From Stichopus chloronotus (Eukaryota > Echinodermata > Holothuroidea > Aspidochirotida > Stichopodidae): a stretch of 64,000 bases of DNA. Where the stretch lies: the NCBI GenBank assembly GCA_021234535.1, contig CM037830.1, positions 1,028,170 through 1,092,169 of the forward strand, written 5' to 3'. Below, one piece after another: positions 39,360-51,900 of this stretch. The stretch's first letter is position 1; each line of letters opens with the position of its first letter. The position numbers and the translations under genes were made by a program. A model generated the notes under the pieces. The model saw nothing but the letters and a program-made list of their open reading frames with translations. It ran no database searches and was not told the origin of the DNA.

Positions 39360-40210
39360 CACTCTTATCCATGCACTTATGAATTAACTCGTTTGATTTG
39401 CTACTTCCAGTTTAAATCACAGTCAAGAACACCCCAAGAAATTTGATAGTATGTACACTTTTTTTACGACACATCCATTAATTCTAACAGCAATATTGTT
39501 GTAACCCTTTTTGTTTGGAAAACACCATCAAACTCGTCGTATCAACACTGAACGATAGTTTATTAACCAATACCATTAACTGATATAAGACCACACATGA
39601 AAGTGATCGTAACTGTTAAATGCCATTTCAAGACCGGCGCATATGAGTATAAACCGCAAAAAATAATAAATTTAACCATATCGGACATGTTACATATCTC
39701 ATTGATATATGAAATAAATAGTTTAGGCCCTAAAATACATCCTTGAGATCCAAAATATTTGATGCTTGATAGATGTGAAGAGCAATCATTGATATATACA
39801 AACTGTTGTCTTTCGGAAAGATATTTAGAAATCCAGTCGTTTTCTATTCTCCTCTTACAACATAATATTCCAGTTTCTGTACTAACAAAGAAGGATTAAT
39901 TGTATCAAATGTTTTTGCCCTAGATCTACAAAACGCCAGTACCATTCATCATGTTTTCTATGGTCGTTGTAATATCATCTACGAGCTAGGTTAGGGCCAA
40001 GGCAGTATACGAGCGACCATACTTACTAATAACTAGCACATTGTATTTTACAAAAATTACAAAGCCTTTTCTCTAATATCACTCCTCTAAAATTCTGCAA
40101 AATTGGGGTTGAATTGATACAGGCCTATAATTGTTAGACTTATCCTTGTTAACTGCCTTAACAAGGGGTATTATCTTGCAATTTTCACTTTCTCTGGAAA
40201 TACATCTGTC
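39360..40210 (-). mobile_element. Decayed LINE reverse transcriptase
   Basis: Minus-strand fragments in RT order. IIPLVKAVNKDKSNNYRPVS (about 40.15 kb) is the conserved NYRPIS block. DWISKYLSERQQFVYIND (about 39.8 kb) resembles WxxSYLxxRxQxV. GSQGCILGPKLFISYINEI (about 39.73 kb) resembles PQGSxLGPxLFxxYINDI. A thumb-like KFLGVFLTVI lies near 39.4 kb. Several frameshifts and stops are present. Probably the same broad family as the element at 4.4-5.5 kb; a CR1/Jockey-type clade is likely but not proven. Confidence 0.8.
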
Positions 40211-40757
40211 GAAAATGATCTGTTACAAATACGGGACAGAGGTGTGGCTATCAAATCAATGACATAGACCACAAAGCACCTTAAATCGTAACGACTGTAC
40301 GAGAATAATCTAGGACAACTTAACTTTTCACATCATCACTTCACGCAAACTACAATGCACTAGTTTTGTTGTGGGTTAGCCTCTATATTAATTCGTCTTC
40401 CATTAATGAATTTTTAAGATGTAATCACAGCATCAACTAGGAAAAATACAAAGAAACAAATTTGTTTGACAAGTGTAAAATTTACGAAAAGTATCTCCTA
40501 CTTTATCTTGCTGTAAGCACGTACCACGAACAGTGTGAAAGCATCAAAGTCAATCCTTTCAATTGAGAGTAGTCCAATTTTACAATGAGAAAGTGACTTG
40601 TGTAGTTATAAATGTTGGAAAGATTTCAATTACACGTGGAACATCCAACCTGTGACACCAAACAGCTTCTTCTTCTGTTCAAATTAGAACGCACTATCTT
40701 TCCCAATTTTCTGCAAGCATCGGATTTGGTACTCACTATTCTTGATATTTCAAATTT

Positions 40758-41069
40758 CTACGTAATTTGATTTTGTATCACTCTTAACCACGACCAATGA
40801 ACCCACAACGTTCTTGTTTCCTTTCCTGAGGGAAATACCATGCATCTGCTTTTGCGGTGCTTGGTCAAAACTTTGCTCACCCAATTTGAAGGAAATATGG
40901 GCAGGGACTCCATCTGAGATCTGCAGATCTCCTTGTATACTGTATCAAACTTGACACATGCAGCATGCATTAGCTTGTACGATGTACGAGCGGTCCACTG
41001 TATAGGTAAGTAGTCAGAGTGTACTTCCTTTCTGTATAACATGCGGTAACTCAAAAAGGAGATAGTCAT
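40758..41069 (-). other. Unrecognised minus-strand open frame (103 codons)
   Basis: An open frame with reasonable composition (for example YLPIQWTARTSYKLMHAACV) but no family I recognise. Its start is not a certain ATG, and a GTGAGT donor lies just downstream at about 40,730. It is adjacent to a decayed LINE and could be transposon-derived. Weak. Confidence 0.2.
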
Positions 41070-42027
41070 AACATGTATTTTAGGAATTTACGTTATTCCT
41101 GTGCACTAGTAAAGCTTTGATGTTTTTTTTTTTGACAGGCGGGACAAATTTTCTCACCCACACCCCTAGCCTCACCTAAATAAGGGCACACCCCTCCATG
41201 ATACTTGTAATTTTGTCTTTGAAAATGCAACTTTTTCCCACAGGAGTATCATTTTCTTCCAAACAGTCGATGGTTATCATCATTAATTAGATTCCTATGT
41301 TACATATACTACAATTTACGAGCTGTGAAAAACCCAATGTTCTGCATACGTTGTGTTCTTCTATCAAAAGGGGGTTTCAGAGTGATTTTATTGAGTTGTT
41401 GCTAGAGCCTGGGACCCAGTGGCAAAAAACAAAACTCTGCTTCCACCAATTTTTACAACTTCTGTCAAACATGTAAAACATCTTGTATGAGTATGACCCT
41501 ACAATAGTTGTAATTTAACAATAAAACAAAAAGAAACATAAACAAAACTAATTTAAACTAATAAAATTAAACCAATTTCTTCTTCACTCATGTCTACAAA
41601 CGATGCAGTTCTAATTGATTTGATGGTTTAATTTGATATCTCCCCAGTGAACTAAATTAACGGGCCTATTTGTGCTCATTCCCAAGTAATTTGGCAATTT
41701 GTACATTAAAATTCATGACAATTAACTTGTTTCCTTCAAATTTTCTGTTCCTCAATTACCGTCTCAATATGTGCAAAGGCTGATACAAAACGACCTTTTA
41801 GAGCCTTTCGATTTTCATCAACAATGTCTTAATACTCATGTTTAGGTCAGTAAATATAATTCCAAAAACAATCGAGAGGGCACAGCAAGGTTGAAACCTA
41901 TTCGAAGATATTAAGACAATTGCATGTAGTGTAACGAAAGCCAGATATCAATTGGTGCATTTCTATACAGACATTGGTATGTATCTACGGGAGTGTACAG
42001 AAAAATAGATATTCACTTACGTGCGAT

Positions 42028-42028
42028 T

Positions 42029-42084
<56 letters not shown>

Positions 42085-42114
42085 GATGATGATGATGATG
42101 ATGACGATGATGAA

Positions 42115-42145
<31 letters not shown>

Positions 42146-42146
42146 T
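42028..42146 (+). repeat. (GAT)n microsatellite
   Basis: About 39 GAT/GAC/GAA triplets, intronic, about 35 bp from the donor of the EGF exon. Poly-Asp and poly-Ser frames across it are artefacts. Confidence 0.95.
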
Positions 42147-42180
42147 AATTGTGTTTACATAACACTTGACTTTAACAAAC

Positions 42181-42297
42181 CTAAAGAGCATTTCGTTCCG
42201 AAGAATCCTTCTCGACAAATACAGTAGAAATACACCCCGATGAAATCTTTACAGGTACCTCCATTTTGGCATGGATTTGAGCTACAAGGCGATGACT
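42181..42297 (-). CDS. EGF-like domain exon (first recognised exon)
   Basis: A 117-nt phase 1-1 exon with an acceptor ending TTTTTACAG and a donor GTTTGT. It encodes one EGF-like module with six cysteines in canonical spacing: SPC, NPC, GTC, FYC, IC, TKC, including the typical NPCQNGGTC and [10 protein letters not shown] signatures. EGF modules usually serve in protein-protein contact on secreted or cell-surface proteins. No calcium-binding DxD/N-type start (D-x-D-E-C) is seen before the first cysteine, so calcium binding is not indicated. The nearest recognised downstream exon is the linker 7.7 kb away; intervening exons may have been missed. A GAT microsatellite lies about 35 bp beyond the donor. 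EGF identity is confident; membership in the same transcript as the protease is inferred from strand, phase and order. Confidence 0.8.
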   Translation of the reverse strand, partial: SHRLVAQIHAKMEVPVKISSGCISTVFVEKDSSERNAL

Positions 42298-44229
42298 CTG
42301 TAAAAATGATTGAAAAGAAATCTTATAACTGAATATTGCAAACGCTATAGCAGAATTATTAAAAAAAAAATGGGTTACAACCGCAGCTATTTCACCTAAA
42401 TTCAAGGTAAATAAGTAGGCTTATATTTACATGGTTATTTGGTGAGTATTTATAAAGGTGGACTCATCGTCATAATTACATTGGTAGTTAACGTAACGCA
42501 TGGAATTTAACCCTCAAAATCTGACTGCATATATAAGGTAGCTAATGGACTTGTACATATCGTTTTGCCCGTCTCTAGGTGCTGTGGTAAAATTAATAAG
42601 CTTATTGTCTTTAATTGAATAGTTGACTAAGTTTACGTTAGACAACATCCTACAATGTGCCTTGCAAATTTCCCGAGGTTTCGGCAGAGAGGTCTATAAT
42701 ACATTCAAGTTACATATTTTACCCTCAGAAATATGGCACTTTCTGTTCGTTTTCTTCTATTAATGTTAACAGAAAACGGCGAGGTTGTGTAAAGCAATTT
42801 TTGCTTCGGCAGCAATATGTGTTTTATTCGTGCTCTTGGTTTCCAGAGTTCACTAATGCTTTAAAAGATACAAAGTTATATACTATAATAGTAGACCATT
42901 GTCAGTCTCATTCCTTCCACCGTCATAAACTAAAATGAGAGATATCTTTAAAAAAAAAAAAGTCTTACACTTTTCACAACCAGTTGAGCGCGGCACTACA
43001 AAATTTACATGCATATATTACCTTTCTGGTAAAGCCATAACATGCAATTTCATGCCACTTCACCTTCCTTCATATTGATTGCATTAGCGGGTGTACGAAG
43101 ATACACATGCACAGAAGATACATATAAACAGAAGATCTATATAAGCAGTTTCAAGAATGCATAATTTGACAAGCATAAGCTTCACAAGAAAAGAAAGCAA
43201 TGGTTACATATGTATCATAATTAACGTTTAGTTAGTTTCCCAAACTTAAAACGTTGTGGCAATTGCCTCTAAGCATTTTGCCAAAATGAAGTTATAAAAC
43301 TACGTTTTCAGTATGTAAAGTGAACTTATGACCCTTAAGTATTCTTCAATATTTTGTATACCTACTTGTTTGTGAAAATCTGGTAGACAGTAGCAGAGCT
43401 ATCACCGTCAAAGTGGATAATCCTCTTATCATTATTCAATGTATAAGTTGTTTTTACAATGATTTTACACAACAAACAAAGTAAACCTGTGGTAGGTGAC
43501 CCTTCAAATACTGATCAGTTGGTAAAATGGTTCTCTGGGAAGCTTGATCGAATTAGAAATAGGAACTACGATACAACTGACTGGCATCGAACAGTATTAG
43601 ATGACTGTACGCTTGAACGATTTCAACGAGGTAGTATCTTGCAACACAAATAGTACGGTACTTTAGTTCATTCATGAAATCAGTCAATAGTACACATGAT
43701 AGTCGTGTTCATGAATAATGGAGGATTAAAGTGAGTCCCTTATGTATCGAGGAATTACTGAAAGAAGTAAACAGGGAATCTAGGGGGAATGAATGGTGGA
43801 CCACAGAGCTGTTGGGTGAACATACCAAGGAAAACCTCTTTATAACGTTCACATACTCTAGATTTAACTTTATGCTCTAAGCTCAGTCACCTACAACAAA
43901 AAATTACACACACACACAAACACACAAACACACACAGACAATTGTGTTCAATGCCACAACCGTTTTTTTTTTATTTACTACAGAATGTATATATCGTCTC
44001 TTGTATTTAAAGTTCATTTATTTTATCTATACATATCGTCACACAGTATATAATAAAATATACACAGGACTCAGTAGAAAACACTGGCAACAAAAATACA
44101 ATAACCAAAAGGACAATTGAGTACAACAAAGATTAATGAAGAGAAAATCCAAGGAGAAAACAGTAATCAGCCAGCGTATTTTATCAAGATGGTGAGCATT
44201 AGATTTGTCTTTAAATCGAAAGTAGTCTT
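42298..44229. other. No gene recognised upstream of the EGF exon
   Basis: Either another intron of the minus-strand gene or its 5' flank. Short open frames (for example 43,459-43,653, plus) show no signature. An AC/AAAC-rich run lies at 43,907-43,940. Confidence 0.4.
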
Positions 44230-44425
44230 CAATCTTGGACAAAATACCTTGAGACCCCCCCCCCCCGTCCAATGTTGGCTAAAGGATTGCTGTTCAAATG
44301 GTACATTCACTTCTATAGCGCAACATTGGAAAGGGGCGCGGGGTTTCATGTTATCCTCTCACCTAAAATTCAGTATTATATTTGCAACATACGACAAAGT
44401 GTCCCAACAATTTTGTCCAAGACTG
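44230..44425 (+). mobile_element. MITE-like element, copy 1 (terminal and internal inverted repeats)
   Basis: About 196 bp bounded by CAATCTTGGACAAAAT and its inverse ATTTTGTCCAAGACTG. It also contains an internal inverted pair CCAATGTTG / CAACATTGG around a loop of about 45 bp. Nearly identical to copy 2 at 45.9 kb, except that one internal arm has turned into a C run (44,256-44,266). No coding capacity. Confidence 0.75.
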
Positions 44426-45315
44426 TCTGAGAATTTCGAGGGGTTAGAAGCATGCGCGGTTCACAGGAAAAATCGTCAATTTGAAACAAGTTAAACGGCA
44501 AAATGGGGGAGGGGGTGATATTCCTTGCAACAAGAAACATCAGCAGTGCAAGTTCGGCATGGTTGGGGCCTATATTGAAGTTGGTTTATTGTAATAATAA
44601 TATTCTGTGAATTTTGTCAATGTTATTATGGAGTAAAGGGAGGAATAAGTCAGTCAAATCCATGTATTTGCACTAAATGTGCTAAATAAAATGCAGTCAT
44701 TGGGAAGTTAACATTGTAACTCCAATGCATCTTGTCGACCAGGAAACTACTTTAAAACATTTTGTATGATACGAATGACGTTCTGTCGGCTCAAACTCTG
44801 ATATTGAGACAGGTAACGAAGAAAAAAAAAAAAAAAAAAAACACCCCCAAAAAAACTAACTTGTTAGTGGTCCGTTGAAGAAGATCGATGTATATGTCTT
44901 ATTTATTCAAATTGTTCACAGTGATGACGTGGTGTCTGGTATTAAAGTAACTACGCTTAATGGCTATTAGGACTGATTTGCAGGTTTATCTGGACAAAAA
45001 AAGTGTACTATCATTATACAAAATAAACCCCTAAAATGCAAATTTAATAAATGTGACATTTGCTCATATTCACATAACAGTGACATTGTGGCACCCATTC
45101 TATTGTACCGTACATGGTGCACTGTAATATGTCAGTTATTTTAAGCAGTTTCAACGGACTTCAGAGTACATATTTGTTGTTAGAGCTATATCACTATATT
45201 AGTATACTTATAAATATATTACCTTATGTGATATATGAATGAATGAAAAATGAGAAGTTGACAGACATTTGAGAATATAAATGGGTAATTGAGCAGTGAA
45301 AAACACTATATGGTC

Positions 45316-45360
45316 ATGCCATGAATCGAACCCCGGCTTCCCATCCAAGCTGACTTAGAC
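45316..45360 (-). other. tRNA-like B-box fragment, possible SINE remnant
   Basis: The minus strand reads GCCGGGGTTCGATTCATGG, matching the RNA polymerase III B box (GGTTCGANTCC). No convincing cloverleaf or A box was identified. It could be a tRNA-derived repeat relic. Confidence 0.3.
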
Positions 45361-45875
45361 CTAACAATTGCAGTCACAAATCTTGATTTAGCGGCCAAAA
45401 ATGTAAAAAAAAAACAGCCTTAACTAACGTTCTACCATTATTTTAATATTAAGCTGAATCTATACAGTTCTGACTTTAACGCATTTTGGAAGAACGTGGA
45501 GCTACTTCAGAATATATTACAACTGGGATTCCTACCAGCATTCTACAATTGCAGTAACACTCCTGTTGCAACGCAATGCAACAGCTGCCCATCAATGTTA
45601 TTTCTAAACGCAACTATTTCTGTCCGCATACAAAACCATGAAACAATCTATTCATTCATGATCACTCCTTTTCAACAAAAAATATACAAATAAACCCCCA
45701 AATTAAAATTAAACTTGTTATGTTCATAGTCGAAATTCAGAATACTTTCATTTGAAAATCCCCAGACCCATAAGCCCCGATAACTAATTTTTATGATGCA
45801 CCTTGTCCAAAAATGTTCAATTTTCTTTCGAAAAAAAAAAATTTTCTTTCCAAAATTGCTCCCAAAAACCTCAGA

Positions 45876-46073
45876 CAATCTTGGACAAAATACCTTGGGA
45901 CACCCCGCGCCCCCTTCCAATGTTGGCTAAAGGATTGCTGTTCAAATGGTACATTCACTTCTATAGCGCAACATTGGAAAGGGGCGCGGGGTTTCATGTT
46001 ATCCTCTCACCTAAAATTCAGTATTATATTTGCAACATACGACAAAGTGTCCCAACAATTTTGTCCAAGATTG
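45876..46073 (+). mobile_element. MITE-like element, copy 2 (nested inverted repeats)
   Basis: About 198 bp bounded by CAATCTTGGACAAAAT and ATTTTGTCCAAGATTG. Internally a near-perfect 23-bp inverted pair (about 45,903-45,925 and 45,968-45,990), GC-rich at its outer ends, surrounds a loop of about 42 bp. Its left flank CTCAGA and the right flank TCTGAG of copy 1 are inverse to each other. The true terminal repeat is therefore probably at least 22 bp, and each copy has lost one end. No transposase inside. Confidence 0.8.
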
Positions 46074-46700
46074 TAACTACCTTTGGAGCTTTTCAGTGGT
46101 GCTATCCTATACGAAGTGAATTCTTGCCACGTCTAACAACTATATAGTTATTCAACAAGAGCTTACTATGATCCGAATCTAAATCTATAATTGAGAAGTG
46201 TGGTAGACCTTGTATTAACATAGATCGGCTGAGGTAGTTTATTATTTACTTACAGAGGGCAAGCTCAGACAGATGTGCAAGTGAAAACTTAATAACCTAC
46301 GTAAGGTAGTCCACCACACGATCATCGGTAACGCATTCACGGAGGGGAAATAAACGGGAATGAGGAGCTAATTAAATCGAGCAAAATTATCAAACTGTCA
46401 TGACTCCGTGGTAAATGCATTATTTGTTAAGCTTATATAGTCAGCTAACAAAAGTTTTTGGGTCATACTTCACAAAGATTTATTTAGAGCGTACATATAT
46501 GGTGAACATTCGACGCCACCATACACAAAAGGCCATACAAAGTTCAGTTTTTCGGGTTTATCAGCTTGCTAATTTATTAGCTTTATTATTAGTTCATTAA
46601 CTTTTTCTTTATTCCCTTCCATCAGTCAGTACAAATAAAGAAAAAAATAGAAATGGAAAGGGCAAGCACTGCTTCTCGGAAAGATCTTTCAACAATACCT

Positions 46701-46768
46701 GATTGGTCAATTCTTGGGTAACAACGATTTACATACGATGGCGTATACGATTATGTCACTCTGATTGG
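46701..46768 (+). promoter_or_regulatory. Two inverted CCAAT boxes upstream of the fucosyltransferase (tentative)
   Basis: GATTGG occurs at 46,701-46,706 and 46,763-46,768, about 0.7 kb before the preferred start of the fucosyltransferase. Part of this stretch resembles, in inverse orientation, 51,955-52,025, so it may be a dispersed repeat rather than a dedicated promoter. No convincing TATA box was assigned. Confidence 0.25.
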
Positions 46769-47442
46769 CCAACGTCGTCGTAGACCTCGTGACTTTCTAT
46801 CCTATCTAATTTCTGATGGTGTCAGAGCCATGAGGCTCCCAGCACTAGGAAATCTGGCGTTGAACTGTCAACATCTCTCTTTGTATACTATGTAGGCCCG
46901 TCTTCGCCTTCGTAATTTTCCCCTTCTTTGTCATTGTCATGTAACTTAACGTATACGCCTTTCTCTCTGATTTTGGTCATCTCTGTCAAACTTAATTCAT
47001 CAAATTTATGTTCCATGCAGTCTTTACATAGTTCGCTTATAAACCTATATTTGAAGTTACATTTTGAGAACATTTAATTATATAGGCCTTCCCCTGAAAA
47101 TGCACTCAAGCATATCTCATCACACCCTGTGCAACCTTTTATGGAAAAGTGCATAGACAAGCAGGATTGTTTTTGACATCAAATTACCATGCCATACCGA
47201 GTGTATGAAGACTGCTATAAGTTACTACATGTAATATCTGAATATAACGATGTACAGGCTTGTGTTACGCTCTGATGCACACTAAGGTAAAAGGTTATGA
47301 TCAGTCACGCATGCCGAATTCACGTATTCATCCACTTGCTGCTACTAGTTCAAACAGCTTCGTATTAGTTGTTATAATTTACGTGTATGAAAACAGCACA
47401 GGTGAACGTATATATAACTCGAGACGTGGATATCATCTTAGT

Positions 47443-48723
47443 ATGTTCCAAATGTGGTCAATTCCAACTTTGACGTCAGTTTTTCGTGTGATTGCTATTG
47501 TTTCTGTGATAGCCACAGTATTATTTATATCTAGCAGTGTTAGTCTCTATAACCGTATCAAGTATCACCAATATGAAGTCAAAATACCTGATGCCACTCG
47601 CTTCAGTAAGAATTCCTCAGCTATCACAACTTTGGGTAAAAATGCACCCATCAAACGAAATATTCGATTAGTTGTCCTGGGATTTGAGTTCTTTTGGGCA
47701 CGTGAATCTCTGAAAGAAGAAAGAGAAGTGTTCTGCCGTGGATCTTACAATAGCACTGTTAAGTTAAAATTCAGTTCTGACCACCGAGCGATATATTATG
47801 CAGATATTACATTCTTTTCTCATTTGTTTCGACTTGGTAAAACGAGCGTGTGGAAGGATCACCTTGACAGAAGAAGGCCAAATCAACGATGGGCGCTTTT
47901 CTCATTGGAACCGCCGATACGGTCAGCAAGAAATACAACAGTACCATGGCAATGGAGATATCGCACGTATCACTGGACTGCAACTTATAACGCTGAGAGT
48001 GATATTCCTTTCCCCTATGGAAAATTCATTCGGTACAAACGTTCTATGAATGTATCAAACAATATTTTTAGAACGAAGACCAAATTGGCTGCTTTTCTGT
48101 CAAGTAATTGCAATATGACAAAATGGCCACGGCTTCGTTTTGTTCAAGTTCTTCAGAAGTATGTAGCAATTGATATATACGGTAAATGTGGAACAATAAA
48201 CTGTGACTGGAACATAGGTTGCACAGAACAATTAAAGCAGTACAAGTTCATTTTAGCTTTAGAAAACTCGGAATGCGATGGTTACATTTCTGAAAAGTTT
48301 TGGAATGCTTTATCACGCTACCAGAGTGTTCCAATAGTATGGGGCGCTCGTCCACAGGATTATAATCTTGTAGCACCTAACCAGTCCTTTATTCACGTTT
48401 CAAACTTTAAATCCATTAGAAGTCTTGCAAGATTCATAAACTACCTGGGAGATCAAGAATCGGAGTATAATTCTTATCACAGCTGGCGACCGTACGGGAA
48501 AATAGAACTCTTACCTGATTGGTCGACATTGCCGACAGACGAACACGTCTGCGCTGCTGCCGAAAGATATCACCAAGATATGGAAAATGCAGCAAATAAA
48601 AAGGCAACTAAATTTCGCAATGTGAACGGAAGAGACTGGCTAGAATCTTGTAAGATAGGGAGAGACCAAGTTCAGAGACGGCTACCGATCCCAGAATCCA
48701 ATGCAGGTTATGTCAAACTGTAA
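47443..48723 (+). CDS. Alpha-1,3-fucosyltransferase-like (GT10 family), intronless
   Basis: Predicted Golgi type II enzyme transferring fucose from GDP-fucose to glycans. With the ATG at 47,443 (A at -3) the protein has 426 residues: a short cytosolic tail, a membrane anchor at about residues 10-29 (LTSVFRVIAIVSVIATVLFI), a stem and a lumenal catalytic region. GT10 hallmarks are SLEPP (154-158), HWTATYNAESDIPFPYGKF (177-195), AIDIYGKCG (242-250), and FILALENSECDGYISEKFW (269-287) followed by NAL and VPIVWGA (296-302), the donor-binding signature. Sequons lie near residues 103, 164, 203, 224 and 313. The length suits the family. The frame stays open upstream, so an ATG at 47,275 would add 56 residues and leave the anchor internal; I prefer 47,443 for anchor position and context. 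One exon; an ATTAAA lies 174 nt after the stop. Acceptor and exact linkage are unknown. Confidence 0.93.
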   Translation: MFQMWSIPTLTSVFRVIAIVSVIATVLFISSSVSLYNRIKYHQYEVKIPDATRFSKNSSAITTLGKNAPIKRNIRLVVLGFEFFWARESLKEEREVFCRGSYNSTVKLKFSSDHRAIYYADITFFSHLFRLGKTSVWKDHLDRRRPNQRWALFSLEPPIRSARNTTVPWQWRYRTYHWTATYNAESDIPFPYGKFIRYKRSMNVSNNIFRTKTKLAAFLSSNCNMTKWPRLRFVQVLQKYVAIDIYGKCGTINCDWNIGCTEQLKQYKFILALENSECDGYISEKFWNALSRYQSVPIVWGARPQDYNLVAPNQSFIHVSNFKSIRSLARFINYLGDQESEYNSYHSWRPYGKIELLPDWSTLPTDEHVCAAAERYHQDMENAANKKATKFRNVNGRDWLESCKIGRDQVQRRLPIPESNAGYVKL

Positions 48724-48896
48724 CTCAACAATCGATTGCGATGATACATCATACTTTACTGTGTATCGAGAGTTCACTTGTTGATTTTTTTATGGTTTGT
48801 ATTAATTCCTTACGAGGAAACGTTACTTTAAAATGTGATCCCGACTTCGTACGGAAGGGTTTCCATAATTGAATTACTTGTTATCACGAGATAATG

Positions 48897-48902
48897 ATTA
48901 AA
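48897..48902 (+). terminator. Candidate poly(A) signal of the fucosyltransferase (ATTAAA)
   Basis: ATTAAA, the commonest variant of AATAAA, 174 nt after the stop codon. I saw no canonical AATAAA in the first several hundred bases after the stop. Confidence 0.35.
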
Positions 48903-48909
48903 TCGTAGA

Positions 48910-51900
48910 GTTCTGTTCCATCAATATACATCATGGTTTATAATATTAATATTCCAACTAAGGCATGACTGAGAGAGAACACCATGATATTCTCTTAATT
49001 AACGTAAAACAACTTTACTTATCAGGCATGAAATCATTGTTACACGATCATTTAGTAGCAGTTTTACAGAGCCAAGGCCACAAACTAAGGGCCATACCAT
49101 AAAACAACACTAGCTCTCTACGGCCAGGAAGGAACACTTGTCAACTGAATGTTGGCTGAAAAGGATAGATATCATTTTGATGGAAATGAAATAATTAGTC
49201 ACAGGTTGAAACATTTCCCATATTTCAAAAAATTCTTCACTCCTAGAACAGAACGGTGTTGATATTACCGATAAGAACAACAACTTTCGCAGGTTACAAG
49301 CAGCTGGTGGATAGGTACTTGTGACATATCTCTCACTTAATTTTTTGTACTTTCTTCTTCAAATTCGGGTACAAGCATATCTCCTTGACAGGTTTGGAGG
49401 AAAAAATTTGATTTGGTAGTGAAAAATTCTGAGGTCCCACTCATAACATTCATAAGCGTGTGTTTTATGCCTCACTCGTCATACCTTTGACATGGGCTGT
49501 AGTTCAGTCAAAGGTCATCAATATGTAACTGACTCTGCAACTTATTTAAAAAGATAACTACAATTCAAAATTTTGTTTGTATCCATTCTTATCTCAGTTA
49601 TACGAATTTATTCAGTTTATGTACGGCAGTTCATTGTTTTAAACAACTTGTAGCGTTGCAAATACCAATGTGTTAATCACAAAGTTTGAAATTAAGTCTG
49701 TGATTTTAACTGGTTAGCTGGAGAATTTGGCTTGATGTCATAATAGCCAAAATTATTTTTGGTCTGCATGCAAACCAAACATGTCACAAAAGCACACAGA
49801 TCCGTAGTTTGAATTCTCCGTGATGCATACTCGAGAGCCCAACTAAGACTGTATTATCAAGGTCCAGTAAGCAGTTCTCTAATTTATGCTGCATTGAATA
49901 GCTACAGCCTACTTGATTCAATGTAAAATCGCAAGCAAGTCCATGGTTACTTTTACGAGAAAGGAAATAGGCTTCATCTGTGGCGGAGATACCACACACT
50001 GTTCCTTCAAAGATGACCTTCATCTATTCAGTTTGTCAAGTAATTCCTGCTACTGCCCTGAGCTTGTATGTTTTATTCTGAGTGCATGCAGCGTTTATGC
50101 CTATGTTTTATGCCTATACCTTCCTTGAATAAGAGATGTTGTTTTACCTTAACACTGGTGTTCTTCAACTAATTAAAGCATCCAATCTACACAGTTAGGA
50201 AGAGGCATGACGCATGCACACACTGATGGGCGCGCAGCGCCGCGCCTTGAAGAAAGAAAATATGCAGCACATATTAGTTAGGTTTTGCGTTGCGAAAGAT
50301 ATCTGTCACATGGCAGTTTGACATTAAAAAAGTTGGTTTCTTGTTTCTACCTACCCCGTCGAAAGATATTGTTCATGAAGTGAGCTGGGGAGGTGGATTA
50401 GGGGAAAGGGACAGATAAGCATGGACCATATATGGCAGAAAATATGATGGTATACGAAGGTTTTCGATGTGTAAGAAGACGACTATGCTTTAAGTCCTGG
50501 CGAAGCTGGCTGCAGGCTTAATTGCAGTGACACCACAAAACGAGGCATTAGACAGTATCGTGATTCTAGGAAACTTAACACTGAACGACATCTACAACTA
50601 AATGAGATCCCCCATTGAGTACTACGCAATGAAGATAATTCATTGTTCAGTTGTATCTGGAATTCAGGACTTGGTTTAGCGTTACTTCACGTTGTGCTTG
50701 AAACGGCAACGTCGCAACTTCTACTTTGCCCTAATCTGCGTCGTCCACTTTAAAACTCTACATGAGGAGCAAAATGTTTTTAGCCCTAAGTTTGGAAGGG
50801 TGGGGAGGGGGACTGCCTCCTTCCCTTTGCTTGGTATGTCTATTTAAGTTCAGTGTGAAAGGGGGGGGGGGGTACTTAGACGGCTCGAGAAGCGCCGAAA
50901 ACCATGAGCTCATATTTTGACATTTTTGAGGTTAGAATATTTTCAAAATGTTTTCGAAAATTTAGGGCTCTAGTCTGATCTTCATGTATGTAAGTACAGT
51001 TGGGAATTTCGACCGCGGTAATTTTCCTAGAAATTCATCATGCATTAATGTCAACAGTGACAGTTGTGTGCAATGTACATCCCCGATAACTTTAAATGTG
51101 TTAAGGTTCTACGTAGAGACAATTTGAAGTTCGTAATTCAGATTCCCATGTACTTGGCCAAAGCCATTAAAATATGCTTTTTAACAAGTAAGCAAAGGCC
51201 GAAAGAATTTTCGTCTTTGTTCGCTATCCTCTGTTCCTTTCTGAGCACCTACAGGAAGAAGTTTCCTTCAGCGGGGGGGGGGGGGGGGGGGATAACTGGA
51301 TTTGCACTTCCTTTAGGTGTGTATGGGCAATGCCTAGGTGTATTTTTCAGAATTGGATTCGGGGACCATTACCCCTCTGGTCCTCACACTTTGCTGCCCC
51401 AAATATTCAAAAAAGTAACAAGCTTTTATCGTTTGCCGTTGTGTAATGCGAATCATTTGGGGACGGAATTGTCGAAAATGCAATTCTGAATTTGCAATTG
51501 ACGGTTGAAGAAGCCAGACAGAGCAGCAACTTTCACATTTCTAGAAAATATGCAACAAAAACCAAGAAAGTGTATATCGTCCATTTATTCAATATACTGT
51601 CAAAGAGTAATAAATTTGGGTTTTAGAGTCTTGGTATGATTGCTTCGACGGTGGATACCCTGAAGGAAAGTTCCCAGTGGCACAGAGAGAGAGATGAAGG
51701 TACAGAGAACAATTTGAAATTGTCGATTAGAGTTCCATTTATTGATGATTCGACTGGCACATAAATTTGATGGACTAAATTGACGATGATGATGGAAAAT
51801 CAGAGAGTGGTGTACAGTTAGGTTACATGACGTTGAAGAAAAGGAGAAAAGGTTACGACGAAGACCAACATATTGTACAGAGAGAAGTTAGGTCACAGTT

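Noticed and set aside
42027..42218. Poly-Asp and poly-Ser open frames
   Set aside because: Translation of a GAT microsatellite; the real coding content here is the EGF exon in another frame.
44117..46147. Similar open frames at 44.2 and 45.9 kb suggesting a duplicated gene
   Set aside because: The similarity is that of the MITE-like element; frames are open on both strands and broken by homopolymer runs.
49784..50023. 79-codon minus-strand frame with several cysteines
   Set aside because: Cysteine spacing matches no module seen in this gene, and the donor and acceptor are unconvincing. It might be an exon but cannot be supported.
51064..51489. 141-codon plus-strand open frame
   Set aside because: Depends on reading through an 18-base G run, has no domain and no supporting splice signals.
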